NCBI GenBank assembly: GCA_037954665.1
Contig: JBBMOL010000057.1
Coordinates: 4,588,001-4,652,000, forward strand
Source of the DNA: Laguncularia racemosa
Taxonomy: Eukaryota > Streptophyta > Magnoliopsida > Myrtales > Combretaceae
Length of the DNA: 64,000 nt
Reading direction: 5' to 3'
Shown here: positions 34,549 to 46,311 of the stretch, piece by piece
Layout of the letters: each line of letters opens with the position of its first letter
How positions within the stretch are numbered: the first letter of the stretch is position 1
Made by a program: the position numbers and the translations under genes
The notes under the pieces: generated by a model
What the model was told of the DNA's origin: nothing
What the model saw: the letters and a program-made list of their open reading frames with translations, nothing else
Databases searched by the model: none

Positions 34549-35725
34549 TGTGAGAATATAAATAGAGAGGATCTAAATTAAATGGATCTAAATCAACTCT
34601 TTTGTGTTAAAACCTTACGATAAATTTATAAATTATATATTGAAAAACTTGCTAATTAATTTTATTAACTACTTTTTCTTAAAAAAAGTAATAAATAAAA
34701 TAAAAAGTTTTCAATATCATAGTAACTAGTAGTGCGCAAACCTTATTTAATAATTATTATCTTTTATGAAAAATTAAAAAACAAGATTTCTAAAATGCTT
34801 TATTGGTAATTTAATTTTCAATTGTAGATAAAAGATTAAGGTTATAAACATAAAACACCCACAAAAAATTTCAATATCTCTTAAAAAACTTTAGTGAGAT
34901 AATTTTTTTCCCCCTCAAGAAATCGCATCTTTTTGTATTATTTTAGTTAACTTTATCCTCTCTCTTGAGTTCATTAATTTATTAATTGAAAGACTTCAAT
35001 GTCCTTTGTAGTGTTCAAATAGAAGGCATTTTGTTAAGGAGCGACTTACATACTCATTAGGAGTTGCAATGTAGCAGCTTTCAAACTTTATAGGTATACA
35101 TTACAAGTGAAACAGCACATGAAAAAAATCTAAAAATAAGGAAAATTTGGTAAATTTATTTTTTTTGGTTTTTGAAGAAAATAAGATCCAATCCTTAATC
35201 TTTTTTAATTAAGGTAGAATTAGATCTAAAAAAAAGCCAGACCCGACGAACCAATAGTTCCCTTTTATTCTTCCGACTGAGTAGTTTCTTTAAAACGGAG
35301 AAAGAAACTCATTCTTTTCTCTCCATTTCTTTTTTCTTCTTAGGTGATAATATATCTCTCTCTTTTCTTGGAAGAATCTCTCCAATTTCTTGATATAAAT
35401 CAAGGCAGTTCTTCTATCTCTCTCTATAGTTTGGTATTCTATAGATCTAACACAGCCCCTTACACGAAGAATTGACAAATTTAAGGCATTGTTAGTGCGT
35501 AAGTGTAGAAATTAATTTCTACCATTGTTGGTAAGTGCAATTTTTACTATTAAGTACCAAAATTATATAAAAATTCTTAAAATAAGATTTACGTTTTTTA
35601 AGGAAATGGTGTGAATAAAAAAAGTTGGAAGTTTATGGTGAAGGTATTGTATAGAAGTTCTAGTAATTGTGTTAGCGACATAGAAAAGGTATATATTGAT
35701 GTGTTACTCTTTTGTTCTTTAATAT
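34549..35725. other. Spacer between elements A and B
   Basis: AT-rich sequence with no recognised gene. The last five bases, AATAT (35721-35725), are the left target duplication of element B. Confidence 0.5.
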
Positions 35726-37533
35726 TATAACACCTCAGAACCTAAAGCATCACAATATGTCATGTGTCATTACTATAAAGTGACACACTAAGGCTTTAAA
35801 CTTTATAATTCTTCAAAACCTATTCATCTTCATTAATTATCGTACTATTATAGCTTCAATAAAATCAACGACTCTCAGATGAGTCATTTTAATTCTCATT
35901 ATTTAATAATAACGTAAATCCCCAGATAAATAATTATTTTCCTATACTAATTAACATAACTAAGAATAAGCTACTATCTCCATAATTTCAATTTAATTAA
36001 TAATATTCCAAATTACAAGTCTTCCCAATTTCCTCACTCCTTATCCACATAGTAATAATGTTCTTTCCTGTTTTCATCCATGTAATGTCCCACTAAGTTC
36101 CCATTCTCATCATACTCCACTTGCTCATTATTCTCACTTGCAGCTAATATATATATATATATAAATAGGAAGGGGGATGAGCCTAAGCTCAGTATATGAG
36201 TATCACACCCACATGCGCATGATACACCACATTCATAGCACATGCACATATGCAATATTTATCCACAGCACATTCATACATCAACTTACATACCAATCTC
36301 TAAATTAATTACACTATATAGGAGTACTCATGACCGCGGTACACACAAAAGTTTTTCCTAGTGAGAACCGACACTATGGGCCCTATCTAACCCTAATATA
36401 CCTCAAATCATTTCGATACACAGCTCTACTAGGAACAACATGGCATACCAATCATCGAGGTACCCCCTAGGGATCTACTACTATAGGCCCCTAAGTTGAG
36501 CTAAGCACAAGTAACAAGCAATTTGTCATTCACATTTCACGTTACATCACATAATTCTATTTAATAACTACCTGACAATCACAACTAACAAACAAGGTAA
36601 ACACGGACCTAGAATCTTAATTTTAAGCACATTTGGTCTTGAACTTAAGCTAAGTTGAAATTTGTACAATCATTAATACATCGTTCTCAGTACTAATCTA
36701 AGAATAATATAATTCCCTTAATTTCTCTTAATCTATTAGGTTATCTAAGGTCATGCAAATTATCTAGGTTACATGGAAATTAATTTAATTAGGAGTTAAA
36801 TAGATATAAAATAAAGTTATGTTTCACTTAACATGGCTATGTTGGAGGTCGTGTAACTCAACACGGTTATTACACGATCATGTCAAAGGTCACATATCTT
36901 TTGGTGGGTTTTAAGTTCAATATGGTTGGAACACGGCCATGTATCTCTCAATATGTTTTACATTCAACACGATCGAAAAAAAATGTGTTAGGAGGTTATA
37001 TATCTCTCGATATGTCCTAAGAAACCAAATTCTTCTATACTAATTCCCCTTAAATCTTAATTGTATGCTTTTTAGTCTAACTAATCATTATATTAACCAT
37101 ATCTGATGTAAAGTTAGGTTCTAGTATACTCATTTGGCTTGGATTTGTACTTGGAACGTTGAATTTGGTTGGTTCCTCACTTATTTAACCAGTCCTTCAA
37201 TTCGATCCCTATGAACAACCAAGTTAATTCGTGATTTTTTATTTCAATTGTTAGAATAGACCTTGGTTCACTAACTATGATCCTTATCGGTTTGATTAGC
37301 CGCTTGATTCACCTTAGGTTTTTTTTTTTTATGGTCCTTTGTATGTTGTCTCTCTCCCCCTTTAGTTTTCTGGATAGTAATTGACAAATGAGCAAAAGGA
37401 CGAACGCCTAGGTTAGTTTTGCTTTTATAATCCAACTAGGAAAAGATAAATTTACCCCTTGTCTTACTTTCTTATTTACAACATTGTTACTTATTATATT
37501 TATATATATATTTATTTTGAAATGTGTATTACA
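35726..37533 (-). repeat. 3' LTR of element B
   Basis: It pairs with 42430-44298. On the plus strand it starts TATAACACCTCAG, where the other copy has TGTAATGCCTCAG, and ends GTGTATTACA. It holds a tandem block of AACACGGTTATTACACGATC-type motifs near 36830-37020. The copy is shorter than its partner by small deletions in that block. Confidence 0.9.
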
Positions 37534-38760
37534 TTCTCCCCCTCAACCCTTATTGAAACTTTCATCCTAAAAAATTACCTGGAATTAGAAAGAGTTTTGA
37601 GCGTTTTTTCTTCATTTCTTCTTCTAATTCCCATATTGCCTCTCGCTTTGTTTGATTTTTCCACTGTACTTTAACATAGGAAACTCTTCTTCTTTTTAAT
37701 ACTTATTCCTTTATATCTACTATTCTTACAGGTCTCTCTATAGAGGATAAGTTTGATTGTACCTTCAAAGGTTTCAAGGCTATCAATTGATTTGGTTTTG
37801 GTATATATTTTCTTAACATCAATACATGAAACACATCATGTACCCCGACTAGACTTGGTGGTAGGGCTAACCTGTATACAACTATTCTAACTCTTTCTAG
37901 AATTTCAAATGGACCCACGTATCTTGGATTTAGCTTGCCTTACAGTCCAAACCCGATTACCCCTTTAGTTGGAGATATCTTTAGTAGGACTTTATCCTTA
38001 ACTTTAAATTCTAGAGGGCGTTTCTGTTTGTTTAGATAACTTCTTTGGTGACTTTGGGTTGATAGAATTTGTTGCTTTATTACTTTAACCTTGTCTACTA
38101 TTTTTTGTACTATCTCCAATCCTAATATCCGTCTTTCTCCCACTTTATCTTAATGTAAGAGAGATATGCATTTCCTACCATACAATGCTTCATAGAGAGC
38201 CATTTGTATAATAGCTAGGTAATTGTTGCTATAAATGAATTCTACTAAAGGTAAGTGAACACTTCAATTACCCTTTTGATCCAATGTACAAGCCTATAAT
38301 AGATCTTCTAAAATTTGGATAGTACTCTTAAACTATCCATTTGTCTAAAGAAGAAATGTTATACTAAATTGGAGTTTGGTTCCCAGGGCTTAATGTAGAC
38401 TTTTTTCATAATTTGCTCACAAATCGAGTATCCCTATCAGATGTAATAGTGGTTGATACCTTATGTAATATGAAAATCTCTCTAATGTACATTTGAGCAA
38501 GCTTTTCTAGTTTGTAGTCTACCTTGATTAGCAAAAAATGGGCGGACTTGGTTAATTTGTCTATTATCAACCAATTGCATCATATTTCTCCTTGGTTCTT
38601 GGGAGTGTTGTGACAAAATCTATAGTTACATGTTGCTACTTCCATTTAAGTATGGGAAGAAGTTGTAACTCACCAGCTAGTCTTTGGTGCTCAATCCTTA
38701 TTTGCTGACATGTGAGACACCTAGACACATATTATGTTATCTCTCGTTTCATATTTTTCC
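37534..38760 (-). pseudogene. Integrase and chromodomain of element B (broken)
   Basis: Reading leftward from 38760 on the minus strand: the zinc segment MKREI..YVSRCLTC, then the integrase C-terminal half with NNYLAIIQMALYEALYGRKC. Next come KVKDKVLLKISPTKGVIGFG and the GPFEILERVRIVVYRLALPP linker. LVGVHDVFHVLMLRKYIPKP and RPVRIVDIKE lead into a chromodomain, SYVKVQWKNQTKREAIWELE (about 37660-37585). Chromodomains of this class are thought to steer integration into heterochromatin by binding methylated histone H3. A stop (TAA) separates RIVDIKE from the chromodomain, and other stops interrupt the integrase core. Confidence 0.88.
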
Positions 38761-38999
38761 ACTAGTAAGTATTCTTGAGATCCTTGTACAACTTGGTATT
38801 TCCTAGGTATATTATATACCTAGGTATATTATATACCCTAAGTAATGGGCTTCTTTCATGATTTTTTCTTTAATGCTATATTATTTGGAACACACCATCT
38901 ATTACCATACTTAACTACCCCTTTCGCATTTGCCACAAATTCTATGGCTTCACCCTGTTCTAATTTTCTCTTTATCTTTTAAATTCTAGGATTTCCCAT

Positions 39000-40300
39000 T
39001 TGTGTAGTTTTAATCTTATCGATAAGATTGGGTTGGATACTAAGTGTAGCTAACCTATTTCCCACTTCTCGTGTCACCATTTCCAATTTGAGCTTATACA
39101 TGTTTTCTAGTATTTTTCTTTAAAATGTAACTAATACTACAATATTTATCTATTTCTTCCCACCTAAAGCATCTACAACCACATTTGCCTTTTTAAGGTG
39201 ATAATGAATTTCCACATCGTAATCATTCATCAGTTCTAGCCACCTCCTCTACTTCATATTCAATTCTTTCTAGGTAAAAAAATACTTCAAACTTTTATGG
39301 TTTGTAAATATTTTACACTTTTCTCCATAAAGATAGTGTCTCCATAATTTCAATACCAAGATCATAACAACTAATTCCAAGTCATAGATGGGGTAATTCT
39401 TCTCATATGGTTTTAGCTAGCGGGAGGCATATGCAATGACTTTCTCATTCTACATAAGCACACACCCCAAACCATGATTTGATGCATCACTAAATGCTTC
39501 AAATTCTTTTCCTATCTTTAGTAGGGCCAACACTTGAGTTGTAATCAATTTATCATTTAGTGTAGTGAAGCTGCTTTTACATTCATCACTCCATACAAAC
39601 TTGGCCCTCTTCTTTGTCAATTAAGTCAAGGGAGTTGCTAACTAGGAGAATCCTTTTACGAAGCGTCTAGAGTACCCAGCTAATCCAAAAAAATTCTTAC
39701 TTCTATTACAGTTCTCGATCTTGGCTAGTCACTTTGCCTTCATCTTCTTAGGGTCTACTAATATTCCATTCTTATTCACCACATGTCCTAAGAAGGATAC
39801 ATGTTCTAACCAAAATTTACACTTACTGAATTTAGCATAAAGCTTTTCTTCCCTTAGTCTTTCCAATACGGTTTTAAGATGTACTTCATGTTCTTCTCTA
39901 CTCTTGGAATAGATGAGGATATCATTTATGAAAACTACTACAAATTGGTCTAGCCAATCTCTAAGCACTCTGTTCATGAGGTCTATGAAGGTTGTTGGAG
40001 CGTTTGTCAAACCAAAAGGCATCACCCGAAACTTGTAATACCTATGCCGAGTCCTAAAAGCAGTCTTTTGTATGTCTTCCTCTTTGATTCTTAATTGATA
40101 GTATCCTGATCTCAAGTCAATTTTGAGAAGACTTGAGCTCCCTATAATTGATCAAATAGGTCATCAATTTTAGGGAAGGGGTATTTGTTTTTTTATTGTG
40201 ACTCAATTTAACTCCCTATAACCTATACACAGCCTTATACTCCCATCCTTTTTCTTAACAAATGGCACTGGAGCACCCCATGGTGAAACACTTGGTCTAA
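39000..40300 (-). pseudogene. RT and RNase H of element B (broken)
   Basis: The RT core is well preserved in an open segment (39729-40115): YYQLRIKEEDIQKTAF, MPFGLTNAPTTFIDLMNRVL, FVVVFINDILIYSKS and VSFLGHVVNKNGILVDPKKM. The FIDD motif reads FIND, as in element A. RNase H follows toward lower coordinates with several stops. Upstream of RT, 40541-40305 encodes the linker with APISKAPYKMAPTELSELKT. Confidence 0.9.
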
Positions 40301-40609
40301 TAAATCAACTATCTTGAAGCTCTTGAAGTTGTGTCTTCAGTTCAGATAGTTCAGTAGGTGCCATTTTGTATGGTGCTTTAGATATAGGTGCTGTTTCTAG
40401 TGCAAAATCAATACAGAACTCTATCTCTCTAGCCAGCGGTAAACTTAGCAAATTCTCAAGAAAAACATCCGCATACTCATTCACTACATATACATTTCTC
40501 AATTCCTTAAACTGTCTTGTCTCTACTGATAAAGCTAACAATCTTCCTTTATTCCATAACCCGTATGTTAGAAGAGTTGCAGGCCTCTAGGATCTAACTT
40601 GAATACAAC

Positions 40610-40999
40610 TTATTCCTTATTAGGAAAATTAATCTTAACTACTAGATTGTGACAATCTATAGCAGCATAGTACTTAGATAGCCAATTCACTCTTAAAATT
40701 AGATCAAATTCTATCATCTCTAATTCAGCTAGCATTATCTTGCCATATATTACAATCACCACATCTTTACATATTAGATCTAATTTCCCTCCTACTCTAA
40801 AAGGAGTTTTTACAATCATAGCATCATCCAATACAACAGGTTTTAATTTACATACATTCATAAATACAAGTGATATGTAGGAATGTGTTGCACCCGTGTC
40901 AAATAATACATAGGCAGTATTTGAGTTTATGGATAGTGTACTTGGTATGGTATCTTGATCATGGACATCCTGTTGCTGTTGTTGTTGCAATGTGAACAC
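40610..40999 (-). pseudogene. Aspartic protease segment of element B (motif intact)
   Basis: This 129-residue open piece starts in a glutamine run (LQQQQQQD) and contains YVLFDTGATHSYIS, with catalytic Asp and Thr kept, followed by FDLILRVNWLSKYYAAIDC. It is the best preserved functional motif among the retroelements here. The frame is still cut off from gag and RT by stops, so no polyprotein is possible. Confidence 0.9.
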
Positions 41000-42060
41000 C
41001 TTACCAGGAGATGTGTCCTCTCTGCTTACAAGTATAACAGAAGGTCTGAGGGAGGGTCCTTTCTATGCAACTCTTACTGGTATGTTCTGTTTTGCCATAG
41101 GAGAAGCATGCCCCTTCGAGCCATTTATACTACTATAGATCATGGGGTCCCAAACATCTAAGACACCTCACAATCGATCCTACCTATGGTGGTGAAGGCA
41201 ATGCTAAAGGTGTAGGCCTAGTTTAAATAGGTCTAGGCACATAAGCCATAGGTTTAGCTTAATTTACAACTAATTCTTATTGACAGGAAAATTGTTACTC
41301 TATTCTCTTTTTACTCAATTCCAAATATTTAGCTTTGTTAACTATTTCTACATAAGTAGTTAACTAAAAAACCCCCCACTTCATGTTGCAGTGTGGGCTC
41401 TATTCCCCTAAAAAATCTTCTTGCTCGAGAAGCATCATCCTCTCTCATCACTCTTAGCAAGAACTTGCTTAAACGGTTTAGCTTTGCTTCATATGCCTCC
41501 ACAGATCTACTACCTTACTGATATTTATAGTAATCCACCTCCATTTTGTCTCTAATGTTGCTAGGGAAGTACTTTTCATAGAAGAGCTCCTTAAACCTCT
41601 ACCATTGGTTAAGAGCTCTTACCAATTTAGACATATTGGTCCACCAACCTGCAACTGCTCCCTTCAGCATATAAGTAACATATCTCACTTTCCAGTCTTC
41701 AAGGACCATGAAGGCTTCAAAGGTCTTTTCAGTTTTAGTGATCTAATATTTAGCCTCTATTAGATCATCAACTTTTAGGTAGAACTCCTTAGCTAACCTT
41801 AAAAATTCATCTAGCTTATAAGGTTCCTCTACAGGCATGATAGGTCTCACAGCCTACTATTGTTGTTGTTGTTGTGCTAACATGCCTATTAGAGCATTTA
41901 CAATCTCTAGTAACTAAGTAGTTGTGACATTAGTCAACGTTGAAGTTTCCTGCGAAGGTGGTCTTGGAGGGTTCCTATCCTCTAGGGCATCTTCACCCTA
42001 TCTAGCACTAGATGAGCATTGCATGATACTTCTTCTTAGAGGCATTCTATGTAAATTGAG
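41000..42060 (-). pseudogene. gag of element B (broken)
   Basis: The minus strand from 42060 begins MPLRRSIMQC. It continues with the gag core (KTEKTFEAFMVLEDWKVRYV, RFKELFYEKYFPSNIRDKM, SVEAYEAKLNRLSKF and RRFFRGIEPTLQHEV). A zinc-knuckle remnant lies near 41040. Stops occur throughout. The arrangement matches gag of element A, which supports common ancestry. Confidence 0.82.
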
Positions 42061-42411
42061 ACGGTAGGATGATCCCGGAGTTAGACTTTGTAGGGGAGTT
42101 AATGATAGTATACATCTATGTATACTTAAGCTTAAACATATATATATACATATACATAATTAAATAGGAATATATAGTAAAATACAATTACATAAAATAT
42201 TTGGAGTAACACAACATAATCATTATCCCTTAAGTTACCCATTCTCTCCATTTCTTATGGTTCTATAGATAATCTACATAGTCTTCAAATGATTCCAACT
42301 AACCTTCTATTAATTGAATCCCAAACCTATCGATCATTACTTAATTCTAGGAATCATCAATCAAATCTCTATTTGACAATATCCTAAATTTTAAAGATCA
42401 TCAAAACTTGG

Positions 42412-42424
42412 CTCTGATACCATT
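42412..42424 (-). other. Primer binding site of element B
   Basis: The plus strand GGCTCTGATACCA is the complement of TGGTATCAGAGCC, which pairs with the 3' end of initiator tRNA-Met. It lies a few bases inside the 5' LTR on the minus strand. Confidence 0.88.
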
Positions 42425-42429
42425 TAAGT

Positions 42430-44298
42430 TGTAATGCCTCAGAACTTGGAACATTATAGCCCGCCACGTGTCACTACTACAAAGCGACACACTAAGGCTC
42501 TAAAACTCTATAATTCTTCAAAACCTGTTCATCTCCATTAACTATCGTACTACTATAACTTTAATAAAATCAATGACTCTCAAATGAGTCATTCAAATTC
42601 TCATTATTTAAAAATAACCCAATTCCCCAAATAAAAAATTATTTTCCTATACTAATTAACATAACTAATAATAAGCTATTATCTCCATAATTTCAATTCA
42701 ACTAATGATATTCCAAATTATAAGTTTTCCCAATTTCCTTGCTCCTCATCCACATAGTAATGATGCTCTCTCTCATTTTCATCCATGTAATGTCCCAACA
42801 AGTTCTCATTCTCATCATACTCTACTTGCTCGCCATTCTCACTTGAAGCTAAAAACAAATATTGGAAGGGGGATGAGCCTAAGCTCAGTACATGAGTACC
42901 ACACCTAAATATGCATGATACATCATATTAATAACACATGTATATATGCAACATTTATCCACACCACATTCATACATCAACTTGTACACCAATCTCTAAG
43001 TTAATTATACCACATAGGGGTACTCATGACCTCGCTATATACAAAAGTTTGTCCTAATGGAAATTGCCACTACGAGCCTCATCTAACCTTAATTTACCTC
43101 AGATCATTTCAATACACAACTCCAATAAGGACAACGTGGTATATCGATCATCGAGGTGCCCCTTAAGGATCTGCTATTGTGGGCCCCTAGGTCGAGCCAA
43201 GCATATGCAACATGTAACCTTTCATTCAAATTTCACATTACATCACATAATTCTTATAACCAATTTATTTAATAACTACTTAACAATCATAACTAACAAA
43301 CAAGCTAAACACGTACCTGAAATTTTAGTCTTAAGCACGTTTGGTCTTGAGCTTAAGCTAAGTTGAAATCTATACAATCATCAATACATCCTTCTTAGTA
43401 CTAATCTAAGAATAATATAATTCCCTTAATTTCTCTTAATATACTAGGTTATCTAAAGTTATACTAATTATCTAGGTTGCGTGAAAATTGATTTAATCAA
43501 GAGTTAAATAGATATAAAATGAAGTTGTGTTTCACTCAACACAACTATGTTCGAGGTTGTGTAGCTCAACACGGCTATTACACGACTGTGTCAAAGGTCA
43601 TGTATCTTTTGATGGGTTTAAGTTCAACACGGTTAGAACATGACTATGTATCTTTTAGTATGTTTTACATTCAACACGATCGGAACATGACTGTGTTGAG
43701 AGGTCGTGTATCTCTCATTATGTCTTTGCGTTCAACACGAGAATAACACGACCATGTTAGGAGGTCGTATATCTCTTGATATGTCCTACAAAACCAAATT
43801 ATTCTATACTAAATCCTAGTTGCCATGCTTTTTAATTTAACTAATCATTTTATTAACCACATCTAACATAAAGTTAGGTTCTAGTATACTCGACTTGGAT
43901 TTGTACTTGGAACATTGAATTTGGTTTATTTCTCACTTGTTTAACCCGTTCTTCAATTCGATACCTATGAGCAACTAAGTCAATTCGTGATTTTTTATTT
44001 CAATTATTAGAATAGACCCTTATTTACTAACTATGATCTTCACTTGTTTGATTAGCCACTTGATTCACCTTTAGGTCGCCTTAAGTTTTCCTATAGGGTT
44101 GGTTATAGGGTTCTCTCTCTCGCTCTTTAGTTTTTTAGATAGCAATTGACAAATGAGCAAAAGGATGAAACTTTAGATTAGTTTCGCTTTTATAGTCCAA
44201 CCAAGAAAAGACAAATTTATCCTTTGTCCCACTTACTTATTTACGATATTGCTACTTATTATATTTATATGTATATTTATTTTGAAATGTGTATTAAA
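42430..44298 (-). repeat. 5' LTR of element B
   Basis: On the plus strand it starts TGTAATGCCTCAG and ends near GTATTAAA, with CA lost at the terminus. The tandem palindrome block is complete here (43519-43790, period about 65-75 bp), with AACACGATCGGAACATGACT and related units. Most differences from the left copy are C-T and G-A. Confidence 0.9.
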
Positions 44299-44303
44299 AA
44301 TAT

Positions 44304-45080
44304 GGATTTGGAGATTATTATAGAATCTAGGGTTTTATATGTATATATACATATATATACATGTAAGTTAAAACATAATCATACATTATATATATATATA
44401 TATATAAATAGACATATAATTTATACATAAGTGTATATGTATATGTACATATAGTGTGTATAAATACAATATATAAATGTTATATATGTATAACATGCAT
44501 GTACATTTACATATAAGGATATTTATTTATATATTTCATATCAATATTTTACATGCACTCAATAAATATATAATATATTATATATATTATATTATAAATG
44601 TTTACACGTATATGTGTATTATAACTTAAATGTGCAATATCATATATATGTTGACATAAATATAACATATAACGTATATAGGAGCATATATGTATATATG
44701 TATTTGTACATATAACTCATGTAAGTATAATATATAAATGTTATATATGTATAGCATATGTACTATTACATATATTTATATATATATTGTTAATATATTA
44801 TATGTATTGATAGATATATACAATAAATATATATGTTATAATACATATTTATAATTAATATAAAGGTTTGAAATATAATATTATATGTATATTATACTAT
44901 AAACATTTATACATATATATGTATTATGTACGTATATATGTATAACTTAAATGTATGGTATAACATATGTGCTAATATACATATAACATATAATACATAT
45001 GAGCATATATGTATATGCATATCTACACATATAATGTATATAAGAATATAACATTTATGTACATATTAAATGTATAGGTA
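44304..45080. repeat. (TA)-rich microsatellite region
   Basis: About 780 bases of imperfect TA/TATG/TACA repeats, with almost no sequence of other composition. Such tracts expand by slippage; no coding content. Confidence 0.8.
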
Positions 45081-46311
45081 AAGTAATTATGATAAGTTTG
45101 TTTTGGGGAAAAAATAGCAATGAGTGATGAAGTTACCATTAATTAGTCTTTTGGAAGGAATTGCTATACTTTATTTTACACAATAGAAATTCTTGGTTGG
45201 TATTACACAAGATGTAGCCAACATGTGAATAGCTATTTTATAAGACATAAAGTTGGAATAGAATAGCGATTCCACCAACCAAACATGTTGTAAGTGTTTG
45301 TCATGTTACTAGTTATTTTGTTTAGGAATGGATCTACTATATTTTAGTGAGTAGCATCTAAGTACATGGCTACCATGTATGTTGTATGTATATGTTAGGT
45401 TAGTAAATAAATTAACTTAATTATATTAGAACTTTAAATAATTTTGCCATTTATGTTTAGTTGAGTGCAAAAGATCTAGAGCTTTATGATGATTGACCAG
45501 GTGCTACAGTGTTCCGAGTGGAGTAATGTATTGGAATAATGTGATAGTTAGGCGATAACTTGTTCAATGGGTCATTGACTAGGGTGGTTGTTGAAATGCA
45601 ACTTTATTTACTTGAAAGAAGTTGTAGTCATAACATACTGGTGGTGTTGGATGTCTATATGAACTATTGTAGTAGACTAGTATTACTAATAGATGATTCG
45701 GTGACTGCTTTGGGATGACACGACTAGTTTATGACTCATGGATATTTGAGGTATATCTACACCTAATATATGCATATGGATATACATGTGTATGCTATAG
45801 AGTTATGGGTTGGAGTGTTAGGATGCCAAAATTGCATTTTAGTGAGCCCCCTAATTAAAGATAATAATCAGTTGCATAATGCATTTGTTGTAAGTTATGT
45901 GTATGGTTGCTTATGAGGAATTTGTGTGTGATTGCAATGATTATGTACTAGTCTCTGACTAATCCTTTTGTGGGATATGTTTCTTAGGTACTAGAGATAA
46001 AGGATTGTTACAGATTTTGACTAGTAGACATGTAAACATGATTGATGCTAGCATAACAATCGGATTTACCATATATATTGCCTTAATGTAGACTTAAGTA
46101 TCTTAAACTTCCTTAGTTGATTTTAACTGTGAAGTAAATCTTGTGCATACAAGCAAATGTTATGAGAGCTATAAGATAGTATATGTGATTTGTATATTGC
46201 CATGTCAATAGGTTTTGAACTTTTACATACCCATATTGTAGTATGAGTATGTGGTGGATTGTTTACATTCATTGGTTTTAGAGCGTGACAATTTAAGTGG
46301 TTTCAAGCCTT
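45081..46311 (+). mobile_element. Relic LTR end with primer-site remnant
   Basis: The sequence GAGCGTGACA at 46281-46290 is followed by AATTTAAGTGGTTTCAAGCC. This resembles the usual plant gypsy junction, an LTR ending TGACA followed by TGGTATCAGAGCC, with two or three changes. The preceding kilobase has the composition of an LTR, but its start and partner were not found. No pol sequence follows. It is probably an old truncated gypsy element. Confidence 0.35.

Larger units (their letters stand above)
35726..44298 (-). mobile_element. Element B: Ty3/gypsy chromovirus, minus strand
   Basis: Direct repeats 35726-37533 and 42430-44298 flank a minus-strand interior with gag, protease, RT, RNase H, integrase and chromodomain. 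AATAT is duplicated exactly on both sides (35721-35725 and 44299-44303). The right LTR is the 5' one: beside it lies TGGTATCAGAGCC on the minus strand. Beside the left LTR lies the complement of a polypurine tract, TTCTCCCCCTC. All domains carry stops or frameshifts, although several open pieces exceed 70 codons. The chromodomain and domain order fit the Tekay/Del type of chromovirus; that assignment is from memory of the family and not from alignment. Confidence 0.94.

Noticed and set aside
36034..36255. 73-codon minus-strand frame in the left LTR of element B
   Set aside because: It lies within LTR sequence and is disrupted in the paired LTR copy, so there is no sign of selection for coding.
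20122..44298. Endogenous pararetrovirus (caulimovirus) integration
   Set aside because: Both elements have LTRs, polypurine tracts and integrase. No movement or coat protein region of the viral type is seen.
44304..45080. Coding or structured function for the TA-rich tract
   Set aside because: Composition is explained by microsatellite expansion; frames through it encode only Tyr/Ile/Met repeats.
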